Shown one piece after another: positions 16,251 to 24,817 of a DNA stretch of 40,697 nt. The notes beneath the pieces are model-generated. The model saw only the letters and a program-made list of their open reading frames with translations. It had not been told where the DNA came from and made no database searches. Made by a program: the position numbers and the translations under genes. The DNA comes from JBAXTE01 sp964653595 (lineage in GTDB: Bacteria > Bacteroidota > Bacteroidia > Bacteroidales > WCHB1-69), in contig CAZZHH010000028.1 in the NCBI GenBank assembly GCA_964653595.1, positions 1 through 40,697 on the forward strand, in the 5' to 3' direction. The first letter of the stretch is position 1. The number at the start of each line of letters is the position of its first letter.

Positions 16251-16706
16251 CTATTTCAGGATTTTTATCAAATCTGATTTCAGCAAATCTATTTTCGTAT
16301 CAAGCTTTTTCTGTTTCACTAGTTCTGTAAGTATATCTAATTTCTGTATGACAGATTGTTGTAAAAAATGACAACGCTCTTCTTCTGATTTATTAAAAAA
16401 GTTCTCATCAGTTACTATAATTGGGATACCTATTGATTTTTCTTTTTTCCGATAAGGCTCTATCTCTTTAAGATTTTCTAACAACTCTGGCATTGGCTTT
16501 ATGTAGAACTGAAAAAGTATCATAACTAAATCATTTCCATAATCGCTTTTTTTTAACTTCTTTAATGTATCTACAAAGCCATAACCACCCCATAAATATT
16601 CCCTGAATAAACGACCTTGCTCAATCACAAAATCTCTCTCGCTTTCAGACCACAATGCGTCTACGGTGCTAGATACAAAACAACCCAATATATTATTATC
16701 GTTCAT
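16251..16706 (-). CDS. Cytosolic immunity candidate for tip E
   Basis: The 151-residue product has no signal peptide or membrane segment, unlike the other small proteins of the array. It starts 5 bp after the stop of RHS cassette E. Features are an acidic N-terminal helix (ALWSESERDFVIEQGRLFRE), a conserved-looking GGYGFVDTLKKLKK, and a charged helical C terminus. No family is recognised with confidence. A soluble cytosolic partner fits the nuclease-like tip predicted for cassette E. Confidence 0.65.
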   Translation of the reverse strand: MNDNNILGCFVSSTVDALWSESERDFVIEQGRLFREYLWGGYGFVDTLKKLKKSDYGNDLVMILFQFYIKPMPELLENLKEIEPYRKKEKSIGIPIIVTDENFFNKSEEERCHFLQQSVIQKLDILTELVKQKKLDTKIDLLKSDLIKILK

Positions 16707-16711
16707 ATACT

Positions 16712-17683
16712 CTAATGATTATTAAAATTTAAAAGACCTTTTCTTATCATATTCTGATTAAACTCCCATTTATAAGCACTAAGTCTATTTGGGAATTTTA
16801 TAGACACCATATACTTGTCGGACATAAAAGCTTTTGTGTATCGGGTTTCAGGTACTAATTTGGATGTAATGCCATTCTTTAAAAATGTACCATCATTTGA
16901 ATATAGTTTGTAACCCCACGTCGGCCTAAGGCTCTTTAATGAATTTCCGTGTACTGCCAAATTAGGACTCGTCTTAGCCGCATACCGAGATAAATATTTA
17001 AAAGCAGCAGGACTTTTGGCGTAAGGTGCCATATTAGCACCTCCCATCATACTCCAAGACAAAACATCAAATACTATTTTAAGTGCTTCTACGCTTTCAC
17101 GAGACATTGTTGGTCTTGGACTATCTGGCTGAGCGTAATTATCTGGATTTGCTTCTTGTCCTGAAGGGATACTCACATTATTGCCATAGACTATAAAACC
17201 ACCTTCGCTTTTTGCAGCATTAATTTGTTGCCCTACTTGTAAGTTTCCAGGATCAACTCCAGGATTTATTGTTTGCAAAGTGCCATGAGGTATGCCCCAT
17301 TCTTTTTCCAAATTCCAAAAATTATCTTTTGGTTGAATGTTATACTTCATGTTCTCGTCAGGTTCGCCATCTAACATTCCCGTTGGGTCTGTTAACATAA
17401 TCGGATTCAGCTGACAATAATTATACGGAGAAAGCCAACTTCGTTCTTCCCACATCGGGTCAACACTCAACCAAACACTCACATCGCTCATATAATACCT
17501 AGCCCCGAAGTACGAATAACTAGTCTCCTCGTCCTTCTCTTTTCCACTAAACTTATAAGGAGTATAATAATTGGCGGTGCTTCGCTGTTCCACGAAGAGT
17601 GAATTTCCACCACAAAAACCGATTGCCTTGGGTGTTGCCCCAACCCTGAAGGGAGAATGGTTTTGGTTGGTTTTTGTTTTCAT
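16712..17683 (-). CDS. Orphan RHS tip cassette E with LysM and GIY-YIG/URI-like nuclease tip
   Basis: The ATG at 17681-17683 gives 323 residues; a longer TTG start is possible but not needed. The first part (TKTNQNHSPFRVGATPKAIG) is shared with cassette B, and the core lies at DNA 17453-17599. After NPIMLTDPTGM there is a LysM-like domain (about 114-156: YNIQPKDNFWNLEKEWGI to VGQQINAA). The last 68 residues begin WGYKLYSNDG and contain KNGIT, an Arg in ETRYTK, and a helix with AYKWEFNQ, ending LLNFNN. The order Tyr, G-x-T, Arg, Glu, Asn fits the GIY-YIG/URI fold known among RHS toxins, so a DNA- or RNA-cutting toxin is likely. It is followed by a cytosolic immunity candidate. Confidence 0.7.
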   Translation of the reverse strand: MKTKTNQNHSPFRVGATPKAIGFCGGNSLFVEQRSTANYYTPYKFSGKEKDEETSYSYFGARYYMSDVSVWLSVDPMWEERSWLSPYNYCQLNPIMLTDPTGMLDGEPDENMKYNIQPKDNFWNLEKEWGIPHGTLQTINPGVDPGNLQVGQQINAAKSEGGFIVYGNNVSIPSGQEANPDNYAQPDSPRPTMSRESVEALKIVFDVLSWSMMGGANMAPYAKSPAAFKYLSRYAAKTSPNLAVHGNSLKSLRPTWGYKLYSNDGTFLKNGITSKLVPETRYTKAFMSDKYMVSIKFPNRLSAYKWEFNQNMIRKGLLNFNNH

Positions 17684-17835
17684 TGTTGTTTTTTGGTGTG
17701 TAAATATACTCAAAAATCGGATTAATTGCCTTTATTTTCCATCCTTTCGGACTGAGGCAAAAGAAAATCAAGGCCAACTTAGAACATTTTAGAAATGAAG
17801 AAAAATTTGCAGTTTAATTATCCATAGACGTTGTA

Positions 17836-18606
17836 TTACTTGCTGGGGTTTTTACATCTTTCAACATGAGAGTTTATTGATGGCCCAAAGACTGTTTTTT
17901 TTAACCATTTCAAGGCTTTTCTTTTAGTAGTTTCCTGAAAATATGCGGTATCTGGGTCACTGGGGTAAAATTTAAAGGGTGTTAATGCTAACAACTTTCG
18001 TTTGTCTTGATTTTGGCAAAACCCCTGCACATTGTCAAAATCTCTGTTGCAGACATATTTATTTAAAACACCCATATTACAATAAATTCTACACTTTTGA
18101 CAATTCAAAAATTTCTTTTCAAACAAAAAATTAAGATCATCCTGAAAAATTTGTACTGTGGTTATTTGGTCTTTGATAATAATGCTATCAGAAAACTTGC
18201 ATTTATAATTAATGCTATCATTGATGATTATACCAAAGGTGCGTTCTTTATAAAGCCTTGATGAATCCGATGTTGTAAAAGAAAGCACATTTGCTTCTAT
18301 ATCTGTGTTATCTTCTACCGTAATCTCAATCGGGATTTTGTGCGATAAATATTTAGATTGAAATACTAATGAATTGTCTGTGGTTCTCGATACTTTACCC
18401 GTTGCATATTTTGGTTGCATTGGAGAAAAACGATAGTAAAAAAATGTACTGTCAGTATAATTAACCATTAAAAGGATTGAGTTGTCAATATTTTGTTTAT
18501 TATTATATTCAACTATCATATTATAATATCTAATGTCTTTTTTGGGGATAAAAGAAAAAGAGGATAAAATCATAACAGCAATTGTGAAAAATTGTGTTTT
18601 TTTCAT
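17836..18606 (-). CDS. Exported immunity candidate for the main RHS protein
   Basis: The 256-residue product begins with a signal peptide (MKKTQFFTIAVMILSSFSF) and lies 13 bp after the stop of the long RHS gene. The middle part is beta-rich. The C-terminal part holds a Cys cluster (FLNCQKCRIYCN, then YVCNRD and GFCQNQ) that could form disulfides or bind metal. No known family is recognised. Export fits protection of the periplasm against the HExxH tip. Confidence 0.6.
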   Translation of the reverse strand: MKKTQFFTIAVMILSSFSFIPKKDIRYYNMIVEYNNKQNIDNSILLMVNYTDSTFFYYRFSPMQPKYATGKVSRTTDNSLVFQSKYLSHKIPIEITVEDNTDIEANVLSFTTSDSSRLYKERTFGIIINDSINYKCKFSDSIIIKDQITTVQIFQDDLNFLFEKKFLNCQKCRIYCNMGVLNKYVCNRDFDNVQGFCQNQDKRKLLALTPFKFYPSDPDTAYFQETTKRKALKWLKKTVFGPSINSHVERCKNPSK

Positions 18607-18619
18607 ATTTTGTGGTTTT

Positions 18620-21600
18620 CTATTTAATGTCAGTATATACTGAAGTTCCGTTCTTATTTTTAATTCCCATTAGGTATTGCTTGTTTATACCTGTACTGGA
18701 GTTAACGGGGCCATTAGGCATTGATAATGGTCCAGCAAAAAACTGTTTTGTGTATGCCGATTTTTCGGAAAAGTATTGATTGTTATTCCCCTTTAATTCA
18801 TAATGATCAAACTTAGCTCCATTAAAAACAGCTCCAGCATCTCCATTTGCTACTTCACCAGCATGAGACAACTCATGAAAAGCCTGACCATAGCCTTTCC
18901 CTTTGGCATAATCTATAGAATAAATTACATTTCCATTTTCATCTTTTTTGGCTGAAAGCCCAAGATTAATGGATTCTTCGTTTTGAGGGTTAAAAGTAAA
19001 CCAATTGTTCTTATCATTACCCGCTGCAGTAATATCATCCATTATTCCCTGCATTGCTGTTACCCCAGCCATTGCCTCTGATTGTTGTTCTTTTAACCCA
19101 GCCAAATTTGTTTTATAATTTTTTGAATTAACATCTAATTTGTTAATTTGTTCTTGCTTATTATCATAATCAGAAATAAATTGTTTTTTATATAATTCAG
19201 CTACATTATAAAAACCTTGAGCTGTTTTAGTATCGGATGCTTGCTTTTTATCATTTCCTGGCTCGCCCCATTCCATCCCATTCGGGTCAATCAGATTTAT
19301 CGGGTTCCAGTTGCAATAGGCATATGGTGAAATGTTAGAATACTTATCCCTCATTGGATCCACACTCAACCAAACACTAACATCGCTCATGTAATACCTC
19401 GCCCCGAAATAACTGTAAGAAGTTTCCTCATCTTTTTCTTTCCCACTAAATTTATAAGGCGTGTAGTAATTGGCGGTGCTTCGCTGTTCCACGAAGAGCT
19501 CACCGAAGGGAAGATATTGGAGGTGTTGGCTGGCTTTTCCCTTATTATCGGTGATAAAGCTGCTGGAGCCGATGTGGTCGGAGTGATAGAAGTAACGGTC
19601 GGGTTCTTCGTAGTCAGCATCAGCACATTTTTTAATCGATAGAAATGATTGTCCATATGACGTTGTCTCTGAAAGAAAATCAGCACAACTATTGGCACTG
19701 TAACAATGGTTCAATAAGCCACTTTGGATGCTGTCGTAATTTGCTACTAGTGGCTGTATTCGGCTTGTATATGGTACCACCGAAGGAGCCAACCCGCCCC
19801 CAATCTTACTGGCAATCCGTTGCCCTTCGATGTAGTAGTGTTTGGTGTACTCCCTGTCATTCACCACCATATACGGATTGGCATAAAGGGTCTTGTTCTC
19901 GTTCATATCCACGAAATCCACCGTTTGCTCGTTGTTGATGAGCATCTGTTGCACTTTGCCTCCCAATTTCCATACCCGTTCACCTGCGGCATCGTATAGA
20001 TAATTGCTCAGATATTTTTCGTCTTTAACTGCGATCAGTCGGTTCTCTTCATCCCAACACTGAGTGCGGTGTGTTTTTTCAGCATCGTTTGAGTATTTAG
20101 TCATATTGCCATTGGCATCCCATACAAAACCCAACTTACCGCCATTGATGTTGGTAATCGCATGAGGTTGCGAACCACCATAATTATAATCTCTGTTGTA
20201 GTTGATGGTTACCGCCGAGCCATTGATGGTGGTTTGTGCATACTGAGTTTTGTTGGTGATATTTCCAGATGCCGAATATTTCATCGTCAACGAGAAATTA
20301 TTATTATTACCCCATTGCCCAGCTGCATGGTATAAGCGATATAATTTATCGTAAGAGTAATTATAAACAGAACTTCCTCCCAAGCCATTCGACATTGCAG
20401 TGGCAGAATTATTAATTTGAGTAATATTGCTCACATCATCATACGTGTAATTGATGTTTTGCATTTCCTCGTCTTGGCTATTGTATGATGTCAGATTACT
20501 CAGTCTTAACGTGGTTGGATTATATGTGTAATTGGCATAAGTGCCATTGCCATATTCAATCTTTAATCTGTTTCCAAATTTATCAGATTTTATGGAATTT
20601 ATATAATTGTATGAATTGGTAGTTTTAGTGCCCGTTACGGTATTCAATTGCCCGCCTAGGTTGTAGGTGTATTTGATTACTTCTCCATCCGGATAGGTCA
20701 TTTCTTGTATTCGATTCCAACTGTCGTACGTCCAATTCATAGCAAAAGTATAGGTTTCTCCACCAGGCACTACAAAGGTATGAATATTTTTAATAAGTTC
20801 ACCCAATTTTCCATATTCAAATGTTTGCACTCCGGAGGCATCCTGTTGTTTGATGATTCTGCCCGCATTGTTTTCTGCGTGATGATCGCCGTATTCGTAA
20901 TAGACATCGTTTTGAGGATAATTAGGGTAATGGATTTCTATCAGCTTGTTGTATCGGTACACGTAATTTATCTGCTTCGATTCGTTGATTAGATTCTGCG
21001 TCTGCATCGAAATCAGGTTGTTTGCATTGTCGTACACGAAATTGCTGGTTCCGGCATCGGGATGGGTGGTTTGGATTTTCCGCCCCAATTGGTCGTATTG
21101 ATGGGTGGTGGTATTCTCTTCCGGATCGGTGCTGCTTAGCAGTTCGCCCAACGGACTGTAAATAAATGAGGTGTATCCATTCAATGCATCAATCAACGTG
21201 GTTTGTAAACCACGGACATCCTTAAACTGTTGAGTAATATTGCCCAATGCATCGGTTTGTGATGTTTTAAATCGCAAAGCTCCATATTTGTCACTGCCAA
21301 ATCCATAACTAATGTTTGTTGTGGTTTGATCGGGAGCCACTGACACGATGGCTCTGTCTAATACATCGTATGTTGTAATAGATGGATTTTGTGTGTCGAT
21401 GTTTGGATTGAAAATGGAATCGGAATTTAGTCCTTCCGTAATCGGATACCAAGTACTATCTGCTCGTCCAAAGGCATCGTAACTCACTTTTCCCGAAACC
21501 ACCATCATTGTAATGTTATTCACCACCGATTTCTTCTTGGTTTGAATGGCTCTGCCTAATCCATCGGAAAACAACACAGTGCTGATCAAGTTGTTGCCAT

Positions 21601-22834
21601 TGGCAGGATCGTAATGCAGGGTTCGTGCCCATGGCACATTGTCAACATCCCCCCACGCATGTGAATGATTGTCCCAATACTCGAATTTGATGGTGTAAGG
21701 AATGCCGTTTTCTTTTTCGTAAGGAGACACAATCGATTTCAATCGACCATCTGGATAGTAGTTGTAGTTAATATAATTGCCCGAGATATCGGTGGTTCGT
21801 AATGGTTTTCCAAATTTATAATCGTAATCAGTACTCGAACTAAAACTTGACTCATCTGTAACCGAAATCGGATATGTTTTCAAAATAGTATCGTATACAA
21901 TATTGATCACTTTACGATCCCCGTTGTAATCTTCCGGTTGGGTTACAGTGGCAATGTTTCCATCGTTGTTATAAGCATAAGTACTAACAGTAGTTTCGCC
22001 ATCATGATTCAAGGTAATTGAGGTCAAACGTCCCATGTTGTCGTAATCAGCATTTCGCGATCGCAACAAATCGGAACCGTAATACACCGAAATGTTTTTT
22101 GCCAATGCCATCACATGAATTGATGGGATGCTGTCATACATAATTACCGCTTTCACATTATCGCTAGCATCTGCTGTATCGCCTAGATTCTGATATTCAA
22201 CCACATTGCCAAATTTCCCGTGCGTATATCTTTTTTGAGCATGAATCGAATAGTTTGCTTCACCTTCATAAAAATACTTGTCTTCGACCGAAATAGCAGG
22301 ATAATAATCACCAAAACAACGTAACATACTATCTGGGACTTCTTCACCGGTGCTGATGCGTTTGTGCTTGTAAGTATAAACGGTTTCAACGTACTTTTTG
22401 CCCGATGCATCTTTCAGCACCTCGTATTTCTTGATGCCTTTAAACAGGTAATCGGTATTATGGTAGGCTTCGGTCACCGTTCGGTAGACGGCGTTGTTGT
22501 TACGGGTGTCGTGCGAACGGGTGATTACGTTCTCGCAACCGAACGAGGTACGCTCGAAACGGTCGTAGTACGGATTTGTGTATTCAAAAGTGGTCAATGT
22601 GTTGCTAGCTCCATCTCCCGTATGACCATCATACATGGCTACAGAGGCTAGTTGCCAGTTGCGTGATGGTGATTTTTGGCTACATTCCGAGAGCGAGTAA
22701 TCCATTGAGAAATTACTGCCAGTAGGAGTATAAACCGTTGAAAGCAAGTTTACTTTACTGAGCGTGGAATAGTAGACATCCAAATTATTTTCACCATCTG
22801 ATGTCACTAAGTCAACATACCCATCGTTGTTCAT
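18620..22834 (-). CDS. Large RHS/YD-repeat protein with C-terminal HExxH zinc-peptidase tip
   Basis: The product has 1404 residues from the ATG at 22834, but the frame is open back to 22948, and the preceding codons read NIGTSVNITRAQFIDMNNDG, a continuing FG-GAP/VCBS repeat. The start is therefore inside a domain, and the true N terminus is missing. An SpvB/TcdB-like region (to about 130) is followed by many YD repeats (about 250-1000), the DHIGSSSFITD region and the shared core (DNA 19352-19498). RHS shells encapsulate and deliver the tip. After NPINLIDPNGMEWGE the tip has a helical segment and then AFHELSHAGE (HELSH at about 1320-1324), an HExxH zinc site. A later Glu in FSEKSAY could be the third ligand. 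An exported immunity candidate follows. Confidence 0.8.
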   Translation of the reverse strand: MNNDGYVDLVTSDGENNLDVYYSTLSKVNLLSTVYTPTGSNFSMDYSLSECSQKSPSRNWQLASVAMYDGHTGDGASNTLTTFEYTNPYYDRFERTSFGCENVITRSHDTRNNNAVYRTVTEAYHNTDYLFKGIKKYEVLKDASGKKYVETVYTYKHKRISTGEEVPDSMLRCFGDYYPAISVEDKYFYEGEANYSIHAQKRYTHGKFGNVVEYQNLGDTADASDNVKAVIMYDSIPSIHVMALAKNISVYYGSDLLRSRNADYDNMGRLTSITLNHDGETTVSTYAYNNDGNIATVTQPEDYNGDRKVINIVYDTILKTYPISVTDESSFSSSTDYDYKFGKPLRTTDISGNYINYNYYPDGRLKSIVSPYEKENGIPYTIKFEYWDNHSHAWGDVDNVPWARTLHYDPANGNNLISTVLFSDGLGRAIQTKKKSVVNNITMMVVSGKVSYDAFGRADSTWYPITEGLNSDSIFNPNIDTQNPSITTYDVLDRAIVSVAPDQTTTNISYGFGSDKYGALRFKTSQTDALGNITQQFKDVRGLQTTLIDALNGYTSFIYSPLGELLSSTDPEENTTTHQYDQLGRKIQTTHPDAGTSNFVYDNANNLISMQTQNLINESKQINYVYRYNKLIEIHYPNYPQNDVYYEYGDHHAENNAGRIIKQQDASGVQTFEYGKLGELIKNIHTFVVPGGETYTFAMNWTYDSWNRIQEMTYPDGEVIKYTYNLGGQLNTVTGTKTTNSYNYINSIKSDKFGNRLKIEYGNGTYANYTYNPTTLRLSNLTSYNSQDEEMQNINYTYDDVSNITQINNSATAMSNGLGGSSVYNYSYDKLYRLYHAAGQWGNNNNFSLTMKYSASGNITNKTQYAQTTINGSAVTINYNRDYNYGGSQPHAITNINGGKLGFVWDANGNMTKYSNDAEKTHRTQCWDEENRLIAVKDEKYLSNYLYDAAGERVWKLGGKVQQMLINNEQTVDFVDMNENKTLYANPYMVVNDREYTKHYYIEGQRIASKIGGGLAPSVVPYTSRIQPLVANYDSIQSGLLNHCYSANSCADFLSETTSYGQSFLSIKKCADADYEEPDRYFYHSDHIGSSSFITDNKGKASQHLQYLPFGELFVEQRSTANYYTPYKFSGKEKDEETSYSYFGARYYMSDVSVWLSVDPMRDKYSNISPYAYCNWNPINLIDPNGMEWGEPGNDKKQASDTKTAQGFYNVAELYKKQFISDYDNKQEQINKLDVNSKNYKTNLAGLKEQQSEAMAGVTAMQGIMDDITAAGNDKNNWFTFNPQNEESINLGLSAKKDENGNVIYSIDYAKGKGYGQAFHELSHAGEVANGDAGAVFNGAKFDHYELKGNNNQYFSEKSAYTKQFFAGPLSMPNGPVNSSTGINKQYLMGIKNKNGTSVYTDIK

Positions 22835-22893
22835 ATCTATAAACTGAGCTCTAGTAATATTTACGGATGTTCCAATATTAGTTCTAGGATTTA

Positions 22894-24012
22894 CTATAGC
22901 TTTTCTATACTGTCCGCTTCGATAATCTGACTGTTTGCTTGTGAAAAATCACCGGTGGCACTTCTGTCAATCACGATAAAACATCTGCCAAGGGTATCGA
23001 ACTGTGCACCGTTGAATACTACTTGCGTGGCGATATTTCTGGAAGTGTTTCCAGTTACTTGCATCAACCATTTTTTAGACGGCAAACCTCCCAATTGGTT
23101 TTGATGCAAGGTGTCAACCGAAGTTCCTGTGATACTTCCATCGTTGCAACTCCAAACCAAAAAATCGCCTTGATTCAATTCTGAATTATTTTCGATATTA
23201 CTTTTCTTCTTTGATATGGCAGCAATGCACAACATATTTTCGCCACCATCAGCCGCCGATTGTTTTTGATTGATATTCAACAGAGTATCCTTGCCAATGC
23301 CAGCAATCTCTTTGCCGTATTGACTGTTTTCTTGATAGTTCCAGATAATTTGAGCCGAAGAATTCATGTAGTTGCTTTTAAACAGACTAATGCCATATTT
23401 AATTGCTAGATAAGTGTGGATTTTTAATAAGTTTGTGTCACTCAAATAACTGTCGAAAATAATGAATTCAGCAATTTTGCCATGAAACCCCAAGCTGTCG
23501 CTACTGCCAAAATAGATATGGCTATCAAGTGTGTCCACATCCTGATTTTTCCATCTGGGGCGGGTTGTGTTAATCGTCGGTTTTGACTTTGTGGTTACAC
23601 TATATGAAATTTCAGTATTAAGCGATTTAATTCTCTTTGTGGTCAAACGACTGTTTTGAATACTGTCAAATTTCATAAACCAAACACCTCGTTCAATATT
23701 CGAGTTGGTTGGCTTATATACAGAGATAATTGTCAGTTCCTCATTAATCTTAGGAACGCTGCTAATAACAAATTTTCCTGCATTTTGATTCACCATCATA
23801 GCCTTGTTGAAGTTAAACAAAGTGCTATCCGGTTGTGAATGGTTTGCAACAAAATTAGCATGATGGTTATTGCCAGATAAATCATTCCAAACATTCACAT
23901 TGTTGTTGATATTATCGGCTTTAATCCATAAAAATGGTTGGGTGGGAAATTGCTGTGATATAGCCATAATACTATATGCACAAAGATATACACTTAGCAA
24001 TAGTTTTTTCAT
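22894..24012 (-). CDS. Exported LamG-like protein, probable detached N-terminal part of the RHS system
   Basis: The 372-residue product has a signal peptide (MKKLLLSVYLCAYSIMAISQ), then a concanavalin/LamG-like domain (about 27-210) starting PFLWIKADNINNNVNVWNDL and ending near IFDSYLSDTNLLKIHTYLAI, then a beta-rich domain with YGKEIAGIGKD and GDFLVWSCNDGS (about 230-360). In Bacteroidetes such domains usually form the N-terminal half of very large exported proteins. Here the frame stops at IEADSIEKL and the RHS frame begins in the other register, overlapping by 55 bp. It is therefore probably a truncated remnant whose downstream part was lost when the RHS sequence was joined to it. Confidence 0.75.
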   Translation of the reverse strand: MKKLLLSVYLCAYSIMAISQQFPTQPFLWIKADNINNNVNVWNDLSGNNHHANFVANHSQPDSTLFNFNKAMMVNQNAGKFVISSVPKINEELTIISVYKPTNSNIERGVWFMKFDSIQNSRLTTKRIKSLNTEISYSVTTKSKPTINTTRPRWKNQDVDTLDSHIYFGSSDSLGFHGKIAEFIIFDSYLSDTNLLKIHTYLAIKYGISLFKSNYMNSSAQIIWNYQENSQYGKEIAGIGKDTLLNINQKQSAADGGENMLCIAAISKKKSNIENNSELNQGDFLVWSCNDGSITGTSVDTLHQNQLGGLPSKKWLMQVTGNTSRNIATQVVFNGAQFDTLGRCFIVIDRSATGDFSQANSQIIEADSIEKL

Positions 24013-24817
24013 TTATTAGAATATTTTTATTAATTTTTTTGGCGCAAATGTAACTAGAATGATTTTTTTAAAAAAATATTATTAACAAAAAAATAACAAT
24101 AAATTACAACAGCATTTATGAATAATTTCAAACCAAGAGTCCATTTTTGAAAATTGGCGCTAATACTCATTAAACATTAACAAAAAAAAACAGATATCTA
24201 TACTTAATTAACTCATTTATTATATAAAAAATCGCTATCAATAGACCTATTTAAGTTTTTTCTCGAGTTAAAAAAGATATTTAAAGGTATTTTTTGATTT
24301 ATTCATGACACATATTAGGTAAAAATAGGTAAGAATAGTCAAGTTTAAGTCATTTTAAGGTAAAAAAAGGTATAAATAGTCAAAAAAAGATATAAATAGG
24401 CACGTTTTGTAGCCCATTTATACCTGAATCACATTCAATTTCACTGAAAAGCCATTAATAGGAGTGAATATTTGCTATTTTTGGCTAGAAAATGGCATTT
24501 TCAGCTAGTTATATATAGATTTCATACGCAACTGCAATGTCAGATATTTTCTTTTTTACTTCATCTTTTATTTATGCTGTTGTTCGGTGGAGCTTGCTTC
24601 TATTTTTGCTCAACATGCTCCATAAACTCAACAACGATACATAAGTATATCCAAGCACTAAGCAAACCTTGTTTACGCATTAGCAAATGAGCAGTCGAAT
24701 CATCCGACTACCTCTCTTGTTTTTACTTTTGAGCCTTCTATATTCTATCCCAAAAATAGTTAGGAATGATTTTTGATAGATATCTGACTTCTGTAAACAT
24801 CTTAAAACATTTTTATC
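24013..24817. other. 805-bp gene-free AT-rich stretch with short phased repeats
   Basis: No convincing gene is present; the one open frame (24472-24690) has no start context or family match. Bases 24315-24400 hold repeated AGGTAAAAATAGGTAAGAAT-, GGTATAAATAGTCAA- and GATATAAATAGGCA-like units. This stretch separates the toxin locus from the next gene and could contain its regulatory DNA. Confidence 0.6.
24045..24052 (-). promoter_or_regulatory. Possible -7 element of the LamG-RHS locus
   Basis: TACATTTG on the minus strand matches TAnnTTTG and lies 33 nt upstream of the ATG of the LamG gene. No TTTG is seen at the usual distance, so this is a weak call. Confidence 0.35.

Noticed and set aside
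19387..19698. ORFs inside the RHS gene and its cassettes on other frames, for example 19387-19698 and 15224-15610
   Set aside because: They mirror the conserved RHS core in other frames and have no independent features.
22894..22948. Programmed -1 frameshift joining LamG and RHS
   Set aside because: No proper slippery heptamer with a downstream structure was found, and the LamG frame still looks family-like up to its stop; truncation or a sequence error is more likely.
24315..24400. CRISPR array
   Set aside because: The units are short, AT-rich and unequal, lack regular spacers, and no cas gene is present.
24472..24690. A 72-residue ORF on the plus strand
   Set aside because: It has no promoter or family match and odd composition, and looks like a chance open frame in AT-rich DNA.
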